NCBI GenBank assembly: GCA_018881555.1
Contig: JACAXG010000027.1
Coordinates: forward strand, 8,215,412-8,279,411
Length of the DNA stretch: 64,000 nt
Source of the DNA: Amblyornis subalaris
Taxonomy: Eukaryota > Chordata > Aves > Passeriformes > Ptilonorhynchidae
Direction of reading: 5' to 3'
The notes beneath the pieces were generated by a model. The model was not told the origin of the DNA. It did no database searches and saw only the letters and a program-made list of their open reading frames with translations. A program made the position numbers and the translations under genes. Positions 10,901 to 25,315 of the stretch are shown in pieces; position 1 is the first letter of the stretch, and the number at the start of each line of letters is the position of its first letter.

Positions 10901-13900
10901 ATGGATCTAAGGACTGGAAGAGGAGAGGCAAGGAGGGAACAGCTCTCACCTCCTCTGCAGCCTCCCCTCCTCTGGCTGCTGTGGCAGGATGGGTAGGGGG
11001 ATGTGCTGAAAATGGGGATGAAATGGCACTTGGGAACCAAACCCTTCATCCTCCAGCCAGGGGATCCCACTCCCTCATCGGTGCTGGACTGGGGAGGAAG
11101 GAAGCGTGGCCGAACAATGANCTCCAGGAAGTGGCAGCGGCCAAAAGTGAGGCCCTGAGTCAGCAAACTCAAGAGGCTGAAACCTGCAGTTCCCCTCGTG
11201 TTGCTGCCCAGGGCTGAGCTGGGGGAGGGTCCTCATTGGAGATGTGCCCTCTGCATCCAGCATGAAAGGGAAAAGGTCCTGCACATCACTCTGAAGGACC
11301 AGATCCCACCCTCAGCCACAGGGCAAGTGCACATCCTGCCCTTGAGGCTGGGATTTCAGCTCTGAGACAGATGGGAAGAAAACGGCTTTTTAAAACAGCT
11401 GAGGCTGAGGAGGGAGGTACAGAAATAGGTGTTTTCTTGGCTCTCATGTCAGTGTTTTCCTCCTGTCCTGGCTTTCCACTCATGCACCCTTCAGTGGCTC
11501 ACTGGGCACAAACACCATCTCCCTCCGGGACTTTGGGAAGGTTCCATTTTTTTCACATTCTTTTGGCTTTTGGCTGCCAGAGTGTGCAGGAGAGCCCTGT
11601 GCTGGGACACAGCACTGGGACCTGGCCCTCTGCCAAACACAGCACATCCCACACTGACCCACATGCTGATGTGGGAACCAACCATAAACATAAATAAATA
11701 ATAAACTATTACTAAACTATCGCTAAATTATGCCTTTTCCCTCTCTTCTTGTGCTCGGTCCATGCTCAATTGCTCAGTGATCTGGAGGTCCAGGAATGAT
11801 ACTGGCCTCATGTAACAAACAGATGGGCATTCTGCTCTTTATTAACTGCCTAAAATGCTACTCCATTGCAATGTATTGCCTGTGTGCTGGGAACCCTGTG
11901 GTGTTCCCAGGCTGCTGAGTTACAACATCCTCTCCTTGGAGGCTGCAGGATGGCCAGAGCACCCCCGGGTGCTGCTGGAGGACCCATTGCAGGGGCAGTA
12001 GCAGGGTTTGGAGAGTGGGAGGGCAAGAGGAGATGGGGGAGTAACCAGTTCATATCACTCATCTGCTCTCATTGAGCTTCAGTGCACAAGCACCCACCCT
12101 CTGACAGCTTGCTGGGAGGGGAGAAAAGCCAAGCTCATGTGCTGCCAGCCAACACCCTCTTTCCTCTCTTAAGGCAGCTTACAAAAGCCATTTGCTATAT
12201 TAATATGACAGCCTAGTCTCCCTCCTGTGCACTTTTTCTACTCCTCTGCCCCAAAAGGGAGAGGTTGGGTCTAGATGAATGCTGCCTTTGGGGAGCTTCC
12301 CCTCCCAGCCTGGCACTGCATAGCCCTGCTCATCCAGGGCTGCAGCTTATGGGGCAGAGCTCATCCTGCTAAGCCTGTTCCAATGCCCACCACTGGGCCC
12401 CTGAATTGTTTAGCTCCAACAGGCACAAACAGTATTTTTCTATTCTGTGAATTTTCCCAGCGGATTCATGTAACTGATTCCTCTGCTTTCCCAGACAGGA
12501 TTTCCAGGAGGAAGGAAGTCTCATTCTCAGTGAGAGTAATCAAGCATCTCACCGGCAGAGGCACGAAGTGGCCGTTCACATGCTGGAGCATCACGCCAGC
12601 TCCATGTCAGCAGAGCCGCCCCCCCAGCTCCCTCCAGCCACCCTAATGCCCACCCTAAGGGCTTTGGCACAACACGTCAGGCCCCCACGGAGACACAGCA
12701 GCCTTGGTGCCAAACCAGCGATGACCATGCTTGGCTGGGACAGTGTGAAGCTAATGCCTCCCCCATGGAGAACTTCCTCACCACCTTCCAACGTGAAGCC
12801 TGTCCCCAGCTCACCCCCAACATTGGCAGACACAGGACTGAAATGCAGCATTAATTACAGTGGTGAGCAACGGGATCCTGGAGCAGCTTCTTCCTTATAG
12901 TCATCTAAAAGAGTGGGAAACAGGAGAGGCTGGAAGAACACAGCGCTAAGGAGATGTGGATTCAGGAGACCTGCAAGCAAAATACAGCTGCAGCTTAGAG
13001 GCTGCAAGAGAAAATGTAGGGCAATAAATTTATAGAGTCAAAGCAACTTGAACATTGATCAAAAGTACAGAGAAAGCAGCAGGGAGATGGCAAAATAGCA
13101 GAAACTTTAATTCAGGATCCTACCTGCCAGTGCAATAAATATTAATGGAATAAGTTGGAGAAGGGGGAGGCCTCTTTCAGAAAGCAATAGCAAAAACATT
13201 GAGATTGATTTCCCATCAAACAATGTTTGACAAAGTAAAACAATTAAGGGCTGAGAAACAAAACCTAATTTTAGGAGGGTGATAGGCAGAATAAANAGAT
13301 TTCCAAAGAACCAACAATCAAAGATTTTGAGCTCTCTTCAAGCCCACCAATACTGTCTTGAATTAAAGCTCCCAGCATGATACCAGGCTGTGCCCTTTGA
13401 GCACTCTCTGTCCCAAGGGTTTCTCCTGACATTCCAGAACCAACAAAACAAGTATTTACCCTGAAGGCTTTGTAGGCCTGTAAAACTTGGACCCATCTAC
13501 AGAAGTCACTTGCACTCCATATAATGAGCCATTTCCACATATTGATCACCAACCCCACTTCCAGTCCCACAGTGCCTTAATGGGCCGCTGGAAACTTCCT
13601 GTTCACCACCAGTTCCTCTGGCAGAGGAGGAACCTAGAAATGCTGCTTCTTAGCTCAGACACATATCATACACATACTCACCAAAAAATAATTGCCTCCA
13701 TCGTATAAGCCTGAGGACTGCCACTCTTCCAATTACCTTGGCCAGTTTTTGTCCAGTTTACACAGGGAGATATGCACAATTTGGTCTGAAGGCACCATTG
13801 AACATGGCACTGGATGCTTCTCTTTCAGAGAAGCTCATTGCTGCCTATCAAAAATTTCTTCCTGTTGATTCCCTGTGAGGCTGAGAGGGGAAACTGGGAG

Positions 13901-14261
13901 GTTTCTGCCTAGTTGGATGGCTGATGATGCATCCTCTGAGGGACTCCCTGGGACTCCCACTGCCATCAGTAACACTGCAAGTGGTGAGTTCATGCAGTGC
14001 CCCAGGCCAACATTTTAGTCCAACAGCGACTGGCTGATTCTTGTTTTCTTCAACTTCCCAAGGGCTGGAAAATCACCAGTGTCCAAATTCGTGTGAGTCT
14101 TCCACTGCCAGGAGCAGACCCCTCCTCTCCATACCCCTGGTGGTCCTTCAATGAGCCAGGAAGCAAATCTCCTTCATCACTTCACCGCCCACCCCATCCA
14201 GACCTTGCTGAGCAGGCTCCGCTGCACCACGCACCGCGAGAGGAGCTCATCAAAGCAGCCT
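7991..14261. other. Intergenic, no gene recognised
   Basis: Unique intergenic DNA. The only structure noted is a small tandem duplication at 10,041-10,094. Open frames above 100 codons exist (for example 12,275-12,646 plus and 8,483-8,908 minus) but show no family resemblance, no splice context and conflicting overlaps. No CR1 was recognised. Confidence 0.4.
10041..10094. repeat. Two-copy tandem duplication, period 29
   Basis: The text gctggga(g/a)cagccaagttag followed by ga(g/a)gg occurs at 10,041 and again at 10,070 with two mismatches. It is a recent local duplication with no evident function. Confidence 0.8.
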
Positions 14262-14420
14262 TTTAATTGCTACAGTAACAACTTGGATGTACAAAAATGC
14301 CAGTGAAATTTGCATGACTAATTAAATAATTAAACACAGCCTGACAACTGAGGAACACAATTACGCATCCGAAAATCAAAACCACCTCTTAAGCATTGGC
14401 AGAAAGAAGGGATTCACTGC
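14262..14420. promoter_or_regulatory. Candidate AT-rich conserved element
   Basis: The block carries a dense set of homeodomain and POU-type cores (ttttaattgc, tttgcatgac, ctaattaaataattaaac) followed by CpG-bearing unique text (tacgcatccg). It lies about 15 kb upstream of the GNAO1 start. The motifs are seen; regulatory function is inferred and unaligned. Confidence 0.22.
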
Positions 14421-17400
14421 CCTGCGTGTCCTGTCAACAAGAGTTGCTGATGGGTTGTGCCTTTTTGATTAGAGACCAAGCAGAAGCAACAGCACCCCCG
14501 TTCTCTGAGGAAGCCTTTGATCTCTGTCCAAGGAGTTGCTGAATCCTGAGCTCAAGCAAGGGGCTGCAGCAGAAAAGCAGGACAGAATCTGGCCACGCTG
14601 CTGATGCTGGTGTAGCAGGGACTGAGTGCTGCATGCAGTTTTGTAAACACCTCTGGGCAGAGTCTGCTAGTCCAGCCTTCCACGGAGAGCATTGGAGAGG
14701 CTGCAAACCATGATACTGGTCAGCTTTGGAATGCTGGGAACCTGGTCTGGGAAAGGTCATAGTCATGTCACAGCTCCCACATATCTCTCAAATTTAACCT
14801 TCAGCAAAAAGCAAATCCCACTCCCTCCAGCCATGTGTACCAGATCCAAAGGGTTAAACCATGTTGCTTTCCAGCAAGGAGAATGCAAACTATCCCACCT
14901 CCTTGCTTTTTCTGGCAAACTTATAAAACCTATTTACAATATGAATGTGGAGACAGTCAGAATTGCATGGGCTAAACGTGATTTTGAAAAGATTAATTCT
15001 CTAATACAATTCAAGCCTAGATTTCGTAACGTTAGAGAGCAGATTCCCTGAGACTCTACTGGGCTGTGGCAGGACGCCTGAGTTGACAACACTGTGACCT
15101 GACAGAAGCCAGAATCTGACATACTTTAATTCTTCAAGAAAGAACAGCATCGACACGGGTTTGAGGAAGGAGGGAGATGAGATGGGGAATCCAGCCCTAA
15201 TGGAAAGGCCTGGGATGTTGCCAATATTTTACATTCTTCGTGACACAGTTTGCTGCTGGCTCCATTGCCTGATGTGNTTAGTCCAAGAAAAAATTGGCCA
15301 CTGCCTTTCCAGCCCAGTGCTGTCCAGATGGTTCTTGCCTCCCTCTCTGCCCACAGTCAGGATCCCTGCAGTCACCAGAAGCCCTGCAAGCCCTCAGGGA
15401 CCCATCCAGGAAGTGCATTATTCCTTTCCCCTGCATTTGGTGATATTATCAGGAAGAGCACTGGCACGATTTCAGTCCAGATCTTATTGACACAGAAACC
15501 AAGGGGGAAAATACCTTCCTAGAGGAAATGAGAAGGTCTAACAGATAGTTTAGTTCCAGAATAGACCTGCTAAAAGCTTGCACATCACAGCACAGCCTAT
15601 CTGGCCACTTAAAGAGCAAAGAACTTCCTCCCCATCCCCAGCTTCTCACAAACCTGGCACCAGGTTCATAGAAACTGTTTTCTGAGCCAACATGGTCAAA
15701 CTAGTGCAAAACCTGTACATGACCAACCTTGCACATGTTTCCACCATGCTTATGTGAAGTGATTAATGATAAACCTATAAAAGCCTGGTGTGTGAACGAA
15801 AATAGCTGAATGACCTATCCCAGGGCTCCACTGGAGCAGCTGTACTGTGCACACCAAATGTAGAGCAGCTCCTTACCACTGAAAGCTGAGAATCGAACCA
15901 CAGAATCACACTGATTTCTCCCAAACCCCCTCCCCTGGGCTGGCTGCAGAACGCCAGGTGCCAGCGCTGAGCCCACTGTGCTGCTCCGGGGGCTGGAGAT
16001 TGTGCGGCCAGAGTGATCCAAAGCAAGAAGAGATCCTCCAAATGGCAGCACTGCTATAAACAGGGATGGTGCCATTAGTGAGCCTTGGCCTGCCTCTTTG
16101 CTAGCTGTGCAAATAATTTCTGGGCAGCAGAAGCGTAAGTAAATAGACGAGAAGCACATGAGAGGATATATTTCTCAAATTTACTCAAGTCACTGAGAAG
16201 CATCAGGGCAATTTTTAAAAACTGCTCACCGCTTGGGAGGTTAAACTCTGTCAGTTTCTAAAAAATCCATTATTTCTGGCTGTAATTACAAATCTGGGTA
16301 AGAGACTATCTAGAAAAGTAGATCCATTTAGCCTCTGTAGCAGAAGTGTATTGGGGACTCAGAGCACATAATGGGGACCCAGAGGAACTGCGCTACTGCG
16401 TTATCCATAATTCAGACCTTCCCCAGATATCCAAGCCCACAAGTCAAAAAATGCAAAAAAGCATCCAGAATCTGGCCCAAGTTTCCTTCATCTGCACAGA
16501 ACTGGCACAATGAGAACTCTTGTTTGCTGAACACTTGTGAAAAACACTGCTCATTTTTCGTGTCTCTGAGCAATTTGATAAAGTTGGCCCCAGAAGCCCC
16601 ATGTTGCAAAAACCAGGACCCTTTCAGGCAGGCAGAATTCCTCAATGCAGGCTCAAGCAATACCCTGGCTTCAGCCTTTATTATGCTGGTTTGTTGATTT
16701 GCTGGTAAATACAGACCCATCTCCAGGCTCCTGTGTTGCTTAAGCATTTGCCGTATCAGTGATGTTGGAGCTGGGATGGGCTAAGGGTACAAGAGATGTG
16801 TAGAGGAGAGTTATAGCCACAAAGGTGATGACTGTCATGTTAATAATTAGCATCTGTTGCCATCAGAGCCTGTAAGGCAGACCCAAGCAGGGAGGAAAAT
16901 GATGTCCCAGCATCTTCACTGCATTTGTGGCTGGCCTCTGGGACTCTCCATATTCCCACCACCTGCAGGGACTAGCAAAGGCTCTTGGAGCTATTGAAGA
17001 TTGTGAGTTCAGAGCAGGGCCTGTACGTCTGGCAACAGGAGCTCCATCCTTTTCCTTGCCGAATCAACCCCACAGACTTTTCTTAGACCTTTTGCACAAA
17101 CCTATTTCAGAAAAGAGAGAAAAAGACCACCTCACAATGAAACCTCATGTTTCTTGTACTGAAAAGCACTTTATTCCCAAAGCACAAAGTTAAACACAGC
17201 CTGCACTGGCTCCTGAAGAAGATCTCCGTCAGTCAATTCACCAAGTGATGTGCACACTTGCTGCCTGAGGGATTTCCAGCACTGGCAGTTACTCACCCTG
17301 CCTGAGTGATGGCCTCCAGGATACCTGCTCCTGCCACATCAGGGGCTGGTGTTTTCGCCCTGCACCTCGACAAACTCTATCCTGCCACCACTCCACGCAG

Positions 17401-20400
17401 CTCAGAAGCCAAACTGGGCGGAGAGTTTTCCAGGGGCCTGGCACATGCTAGCCACATCCCCCTGCTGTCTGACTAAACAGAGGAGATGAGTAGCAACCCT
17501 CCTGTCCTGGCCCTCTCGTGTTTTAACAAACATATAGCATCTCACTGAATCTTAGAAAAAATGCCCTGTAGTCACCTCACTGCCAGCAATCTTTTTGCAT
17601 CTTGGTGGTCTCCTGACAACCTGGCCAGGACTGCAGATCCAGCTGTGAAGGTGCTGTTCCCCTGCAGCCAGCCCTGTCCCCACCATCTCTTCCCTCTGCC
17701 GATGGAGCAGCGTCAGGCGGGAGGTTTGCAGAGAAACCAGGAGTTCCAAAGCGTAATCCCGAACAGATGGCAGCTCTAGCCGTGCAGCCTCAGAAGGGCA
17801 CTTTTAAAAGTAAATAGCAACAAATGTTTTGGTGTGTAATGCGTTGAAATCTTGCTCTCACACAGAGCTTATTTTCTTTTTTTTTCCCTCTCCCAGCAGT
17901 GGCAAATGGCTGAGGACAAATGCTGCTGAAAAGAAAGAAGAAAGAAAAAACCTCAATCAATTAAATGTTTTAGAAACAATTGTGTTTCAAAATCAACAAG
18001 AAGAATTCATGAAAATCAATCCTAATTCAAGAGGGCTGTACTGATTTGTTCATCTTTCACTTTCCCTGCCTAAGCAACCAAAGCAATAAAAATGATAGCT
18101 CCATCTCGGGCAAGGAAGCAATTGAAACTTCAAAAACGTTGAACATCAGCTGATGAAGCTTGATGCAGTCTCCACGGCCTGAAAGCTAAATATTCTGCAA
18201 GAGAAGCAATGTACCAGGCAGATGAGTGGGAGTTTCAGATAACTCCTACCCCTTCAGCTTGTTTCTCTCAATAAAGCCAAGCAAACCAAGGTAAGATTGT
18301 CCTGTCACAGGGGAAAAGTAAAACTGTTTTTATCAGCAAAGGCACTGCACAGACAGGAGCTGCCTCAGTTGCCAGTAGGAAACAGCTGCTCTGCTCTCAC
18401 ACCATGCCCACACAGGGCCACCACCACAGGGACATCAGCAGGGCAAATCTGGAAAGCCAAACTAGGACTTGCAATGCAGATCCTGATGTGCCTGCCTGAA
18501 GTGTCACAGTCACAGGGACAGGGACAGCGTGCCACAGATATGCAGCTCTTCATCTTATCATACCAAGTGGTCCCAGAGGAAATGCTTCTTGGGAAATGCA
18601 AAACGGGGGGTTTGGGCACCTGGTGCTCCCTGGACCTGGTCTCAACTCTGTGTAACTCAAGGAGAAAAGTACTTTTCAGGCCGTCAGCCTGGCATGGAGG
18701 GTATCTGGGGGATCACTACCAGATGTGTTGATATTGCCCCAAGTAATGATAATTTTTCCAGAATTTCTCACTCAAACATATGGTGGAGGAACACATCCCC
18801 CTGCCAGGGTCTGCCCTGCTCTAAGCTGATCTGAAGTCATATAAACGTACTTCTCGCAGCACCCAGCCTTGTGCAAATAAACCGTGTCCAANCACCTCCA
18901 GAGAGCTTCCTGGCAGCGCAGAGAGCAACCAAAGCCAGAGCAGGGCACCCGTATCCACAGGCTCACGTCATCTCACCTTGGCACCACTGACAGCAGCTAC
19001 TCAGTTTTGTCTTGAGGCGAGCAAACGCAGGCTCAAGTGTGGGTTTAAAGGTATTCGGAAGATAAAAGCTTCCTAGTTAGCAAGGACACGCTCCCAAAGG
19101 AGGGTTTCTCTTTAACAGGCAGCGACAGCACCCTGTGTCATTGCATGGCAAGATCTGAAATAGTTACTCACAGTGGAGATTGTTTATCTGTGAGTCACAG
19201 ACATCTTCCCAGCTACCCCCATGCTGTGTAAAAGGGAGAAGGAATTTCAGCAAGAAAAAAACCTAGGAAGTTAGTATGGAATGAAATGAGGAAAGGCAGT
19301 TAAGAGAGAAGGAGAAAAAAATCTGGAGACAAAACATCACAGGAAGAAAAGAGAAAATGTAAAACATGGTCTGGAGAAGGACCTCAGACACCTGAGATTT
19401 TCACAGGTTCAGATTTTCTTCAGACAAGGCTTTTTCACTTCTTTCTAGAAAGTAATGAATTTCATTAGACTTCTATCTGCCCCATACAGCCACAGAAGTC
19501 ATCTGGACACACNCCATCATTCTTCCTATGTGTCTAAAGGAACCAGATGGAGATTTTAGGAGGGAGACAGTAGGGACTTACATGTCCTGCTATGGTCATA
19601 ACCCAAGGAATTTAGATACCACTTGATAACTGTGTATAAACTTAAGGATTCAGTGCCCTGTTCTGTTCCTTGCAATGTATTCATATTACTGCAACTTGAG
19701 TGAATGCATGAGGACCTGGGATGTGTTTCTCCATAGCACTGCAAGAGAAATTGTGAAGAGGATTTTCAGAGGACAGAGCAGCCCCTTTTGAGATGGCATC
19801 CAGGATTTGGGGTTCTCTTTGTGACCCTCCTGGTAGTAATGCACAGCCTAATTTCCNTTTTTTTTACATTCCACAGGAAAACACACTGCAGTTTCACTGT
19901 GGCTAAGCAGAGACCAGGACCCAAGAGTAAGACATGGGGCTTAAGTTCTTACAAGGAAAGAGAAAAACAGGCAGAGATTTGCACTTTACTAGACCCTGCC
20001 TGGACCAGCCCAGCAACATGAGCATGTGTTTGTGCTGCTGTTCAGTGCTGCCAATCACCCAGCAACCAGGGAAGCCACTTGTTCATCAGAGGAGGCTCAG
20101 GAAGGTGACCAAGTACCCCAGGGCAGGGTGGCCTTCTGGCGTGGTGCAGTCAAGGGGTGCATCACTGCACAGCCTCACTGTGATTTGGTCACTGCCAAAA
20201 TCCGCTGGCTNGTCTGGGCACATGGAAATGGAGGGTGAGCCCAGCAACCCACTCACTCAGCAGCATAGCCACACTTCCAAGCAGATTTTTCTTTCCTCAA
20301 ATATATCCATTATATCTCTTCATTTAGCTGGGATTCACTGAGACTGATTTGCTGTAGACTTGGTTAAGAGATTAAAACTGTATTTATTCCCGAGCCAGCC

Positions 20401-23400
20401 AGCCATATGACCCATTTGCTACAACGGATAGAGGAAACACATGACCTCACTATTCTTTTATGTCAAAACTGCCCGGGATATATCCTTAGTTCCTTGCTGG
20501 GCTTTGGTTTGATTATTTTGTAATCACATGCTTAAGTAGACAGGGCTGATGTGTGGGGGTGGCACATTTTATCTGCTTGATAACACTTGTGGTGCTGAGC
20601 TGTCAGAGACCCCTCCTGAACCATCCTCCTCTTGCCAGGAGTACAGGTGCCAGTGCCATATGTGCCTCTGGTGTTCAGCTCGTGCAGGTCAGGGCTGTCC
20701 TGGGACAGAAGAGATCTACGGCTGTCACATGAACCTCCAAACCCTCTACAACCACTGATTATCATCAGGAAGAAAAAGTAACTGCTAAGACCCTNAGTTT
20801 CTGCCTTAAAGAAAACACATTTTAATTCTGCCTTGGCATCACTGTTGAAGGCAGTGGACTTACATACAGCCAGAATTTTCTCTCTTCCAAACAACTTCCA
20901 GCTTTGCACACAGGTTAAATCCTGCCACATTCATCTTCAGTACTTAAAAAACCCTTCTCATTGGCCTATTTTGTCCAAGCAAAGAAGAGGAGAAAGGGTA
21001 GAAAGAAATATTATTCTTGTATGTATGCTAATGGATCATCTACCTTTTTCCAAAGTTTAAAAAAACCCAATAAATCAAGAAGCTATTAATAACTTACATT
21101 TATATATCTGTTCACTCCAAATAAGAACACCAAACTATAGGAGTACCTATGTCTCATGTCACCTCCTGCTAAAAGGTGGAATAGGACAGGTGTTTAATAA
21201 CTCAGTGTAATTGTTTCCAGCAGTAAAGAAGGTGAAGAAAAGAATACAACATTCCATGAATTCAAGAAGAGAGAAAGCAAGAGGCAGCCAGCTTAATACT
21301 CATGTAAACTATCTATGCAGGTTGCCAGAGATCCCTCTCCAGCAGCCAAACCTCCTGGACACAATTCTGTTAGGAGATCAGGGAACTCATGCAGTACATT
21401 TGAAAAACACTGCTTCAGCCACAGAATAAGCATTTTCAGCCAATTTTTGGATCTTCTGGTTCAGGCAACAGTGAAATATATCTCAGACAAACTGGACTAC
21501 TAAGGAAATCTGGATTCTTCGTGCTGTGATGATGCATTTTTCAACCTCTTAGTCATTAATGCAGAACTCTCTTGAGCTGGCCAGAGGCTCAGTTTCTGAC
21601 ACACTGAAATCAAAGGGAGATTCACAGCTGCCTGGTGGAAACCCCCAGGGAAACGCCCCCCTCTTGGTAAGTTTTATGGTATTTGCTGGCCACAGCCAAA
21701 CTAGTAGGTAAGGATGGCTACACCCAGGCAGACTGATGGGCTGCCCAGCCCAGCCTCCTCGGTTCTCAACAAGGCCGGTGGAGGCAGCGCTAGGAGGGAT
21801 TCGAGCGAGACACCCGCACAGCAGCCTCTCCCTTGCACTCATGCTCCGGACAGACTGTCACCTGGGGACAGCTTTAGCCAGAGGCAGTAATTTTCAGTAT
21901 TTAATAACCTTTGATGGATCTTTTCTACAGGACTTTTTTCTCCTGCTTTTTGAACGTGGATCAGGTTTAGCATCCAGCCAATATTTTGATATTAACTGAG
22001 TGCACTGATACTCCAAATACAGAGTTTGCTTCAGGTACTGTTTCATCCTTGCCCGAGATGTCATTTCCCCCAACGTGACCTTCTCAGAATACCGCTGCCT
22101 ATTTTGCATGTGCAGAATTTGTTCTCCCGCATCCCCTCCCAGTGAAAGCAAGTCTTTGTCTTAGGGCATTGTGAGGGCTGCTCACGAAGGTTAGCTTCAG
22201 CCAAGGACAGCCAGTCTATAGGCTCTCTTCAAAATCAAAGGTGAGAGATGATTCCTGTTATTCATCCTCCAGAGGAGTGTCTCTTTTCCTCCACTGATTA
22301 CAGCCTCTGTCAGCTAAAGCCAGCCTTTGTGAATCACATCAGTACTTAAAATCAGGAAGCACTGCATAACGTTGAAAAAACACTTGGTAGAGCTGATGCT
22401 TCTTCTAAATATTTTAACAGATATTTCTGAGAGAAAAACAATGATAATTCCATTAAAAAAATATTGAGAGGTTTTTGCAGAGAAAAAGAACAGGAGTTGT
22501 ATGTAACTAATGGTATATTTGTACTTGGAGTTAGCTTCTGAGAGCTGTNATTTAAGTATACACTGGTATTTTCAGAGACTGAATTAGCATTCCTCAATAA
22601 GATCACTCATCAGGACTACTTGTGTGAATGAGAGCTGCAAGGTTTCTGGATAGCATTTATATAAAAACAGGAATGTTCCTGAAGTGCTGCAAATGGAGTT
22701 GCTTAAATTGTCTATCCAAGTCTTGCATCTGATGACAGCAGCTGAATGAAATGACACTTGTGTGCAATCAGTTGCATGTCTGAGCTTGAATGCTTAATGC
22801 AGAAGGTTAAGCTCAGTTTCACCAAGACCAAGCAACGACTGATTTTCCTATACAAAGTAATCAAGACTTTGCCTCCAACCAGAGCTCCTGGATTGTGGCT
22901 GGAATAATTTAATTCCTACTACATCATCACCCTTGATGATGTGGAAATAGGAATAGCAAAGGGCTGATGGATCCTTGTCTTCGTGAAGCTNCAAGCCAAG
23001 GTCAGCTACCCTGTCTCATTTTTGGCACCACTTCACCCTTGCCTGAAGGACAACATTGTATAGCTACAGTTTTGTGGCTTTTCAAGGTTACTGGTGCACC
23101 TGCTGAATCACCCATGCTACTACATGTTTCTCACTGTGGAAAGTGGATAGATGTCAGCTTCTTCCCCACTTTCAGTTCTGTTCCATCTCCCAGTGCCATT
23201 GAAGCACGGATATCCGCACTACCATACAAGCAGAAATTGGATGGGATGAAGGAAGAGAAAATAGCACATCCTTATATAAACCTGTCCCCAACAATGAAAA
23301 TACCTACCAGGGAATCTATGCTGATTTCCTCTCAATGAGTGGCAGTAAAATAGTTAACAATTTCGCTTCTGATTTTTTTTGTAGGCCTACAAGCCTTTTA

Positions 23401-24585
23401 TCTACCATGTGCCCCTGAATGACTAGAAAATGGAAAACATTGACATTGCAAAGACTCCTTAGAGCTGGGAGTTGAAAGTCACTGCGGAAAAGAGAGAGAA
23501 GCTCACACTGCATTAAGGGTTATCATCCACTTCTTTCTCACTTTGAGAAACCGTAACTTGGGGCTCTCTGCTGACTTAGGTAATGTCCCATTTCAGGCCA
23601 CACAATAAATGTCTTTTCACAAGAAGTAGTAGAAACCTTTAATTTTATATTAAAAAAATTTTTATTGTGTAGAAACTGATGTGGATCCTCTGGAAATCGC
23701 TGGTGTGAACCACAGTACTGAGCAGTGCTTTCATTCAGCTGCTGTCTACTGGGACTGGTAGAAAGACCAGCCCCAGGACCTCCTCCAGCCGTGGTACATG
23801 CAGTTCCCCTCAGCTTCCCCAGCAGATCTTCTCTCTGCCATTTGTTACTTTCCCCAGAATACATCCCGTTCTCCTCTCTGTGGCATGACAGACCTGAACA
23901 GAAAACTTTCTAAGGTTAGCTCCAGTACTTTGAAGACAAGCTGTTTTATCTCTCTGCCATGCAAATGTGTTAACCCCATAAGCCCTAGCCCAAAAACTTC
24001 ACCCTATTCCAAGACAGGAGCTCTCAGTGACTTCCAGGTCCTGTCATTATAATCATCCACCCAGACAGGCATGAAAAACTAACAACAAAAGTAGGTTTTT
24101 CAGCATTTCTCTAGACTCCATCAGGCTGTCCAACTGACTTCTTGACACCAAATATATTGCAGGTCATATTATTATCAACAGGAGAATTTTTTTTAATATT
24201 TAATATCATTCTTGTTTTAAAGCAAATTTCCCACACAATAAATCCCCCCCAGACCTTCTCTTCCCTTAATACCCATCTCTACTTCTCCAAGTCACTAGTC
24301 AAATTCTAAGGTGCTTCCTCATTTGATTTGCTTGAGTAGAACATATTTGTGGGGCATGGAGTGGGTAAGAGTGAAGTAAGGATATTCGCAATTTTACCTA
24401 GTATCTGTGCATTTCATTAATTCTTCCTCCATCAACCACTTAACCTTTATGGGTGTTCTTATTGCCTCTCATTGTATTGATTTCTGTCCATTTCTCCAAT
24501 TTAGTGAGATCATGCAGTATTTTAAACCTGTCTTCCACTGCATAACTAGGTTTAGCTGGGGGGTAATTGACATCAATTTAAAGAA
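14421..24585. other. Intergenic, no gene recognised
   Basis: About 10 kb of unique DNA with no recognisable repeat or gene. A block at 18,070-18,260 keeps a few CpGs. An 85-codon minus-strand frame at 21,894-22,151 is rich in charged residues but matches no family I know and lacks an obvious exon partner. I see nothing else that I can support. Confidence 0.4.
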
Positions 24586-24765
24586 TGAAAAATTAAGCTG
24601 AATATCCGGGGAAAACTTCCTAATGGTGAGATCTACTAGAATGCATCGCTGTCTCTCTGTGGGATTGGTGGCCGTTCCATTAGCATGTACATTAAAACCG
24701 TACTGAAGGAATATAAGATTATAGATCGGACAGAACAATCCTGAAGTAGGAGGGGAAAGACAAGC
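24586..24765 (+). repeat. Ancient, highly diverged CR1-type LINE, 3' part
   Basis: The text tatccggggaaaacttcctaa, then tggtgagatct, ctctctgtggg and ggcc-gttccat follows the order of the old sauropsid CR1 ORF2 tail (aggaaaaacttcctaac, ggtgagatct, tccctcgggaggtggtgg). It is followed by gacagaacaatcctgaagtagg, again in the expected order. The frame is broken by a stop. The copy is far more diverged than the other CR1 copies and probably predates bird radiation. Identification is by remembered consensus text. Confidence 0.6.
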
Positions 24766-25050
24766 TGCAAAGCTTTGCAGCTTTCCTCCTGCAATCACAT
24801 CATCCTGGGCTTGCCCCACTCCCTCTTCATCCCACCCACCAGTGCTCTGAGGATGTGCTGAACCCGCAATATCAACTAATTACGGGGATGGAACCAATGT
24901 GGTATTCCCTCCAATATTATTGCAACTTCAGTTGTGGTGGTGGGAGTGTTGTGGTAGCTATGAGACTTTCTCAAGGCCCATGGAATAGTTTTCTCACCCC
25001 CTTTTACTACCTCCTGGTAAGCTANGGGAACAAACTTTCCAGTAGGTCTG

Positions 25051-25315
25051 TTGCGATAAGACAAGGGGTAATGGTTTTACACTAGAAGAGGGTAGATTTA
25101 AATTAGATACAAGGACAAAATGTTTGAATTGAGGAGGGTGAGACACTGCAGGTTCCCAGAGAGGTGGTGGATGCCCCGTTCCTGGAAACATTCAAGGCAA
25201 GGTTGGAGAGGGCTCTGAGCAACAGTCCAGCTGAAGTTGTCCATGCTCACTGCAGAGGGATTGGACTAGATGGCTTTGAAAGGTCCCTTTCAACCCAAAT
25301 GGCTCCGTGATTCTA
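25051..25315 (+). repeat. CR1 LINE fragment, 3' end
   Basis: The element begins near ttgcgataagacaaggggtaa and runs through the standard CR1 text (gtagatttaaattagatac, ggttcccagagaggtggtgg, catgctcactgcagaggg, attggactagatggctttga, ggtccctttcaaccc). It ends with tgattcta, the expected CR1 3' repeat. It is 5'-truncated and moderately diverged, and lies about 4 kb upstream of the GNAO1 start in the same orientation. Confidence 0.95.

Noticed and set aside
15890..15920. CR1-like start text (ccacagaatcacactga)
   Set aside because: The match stops after about 14 bases and the following sequence is not CR1.
21894..22151. 85-codon minus-strand frame rich in lysine and arginine
   Set aside because: The text looks protein-like but matches nothing I know, has no clear splice partners and lies in AT-rich DNA where chance lysine-rich frames are common.
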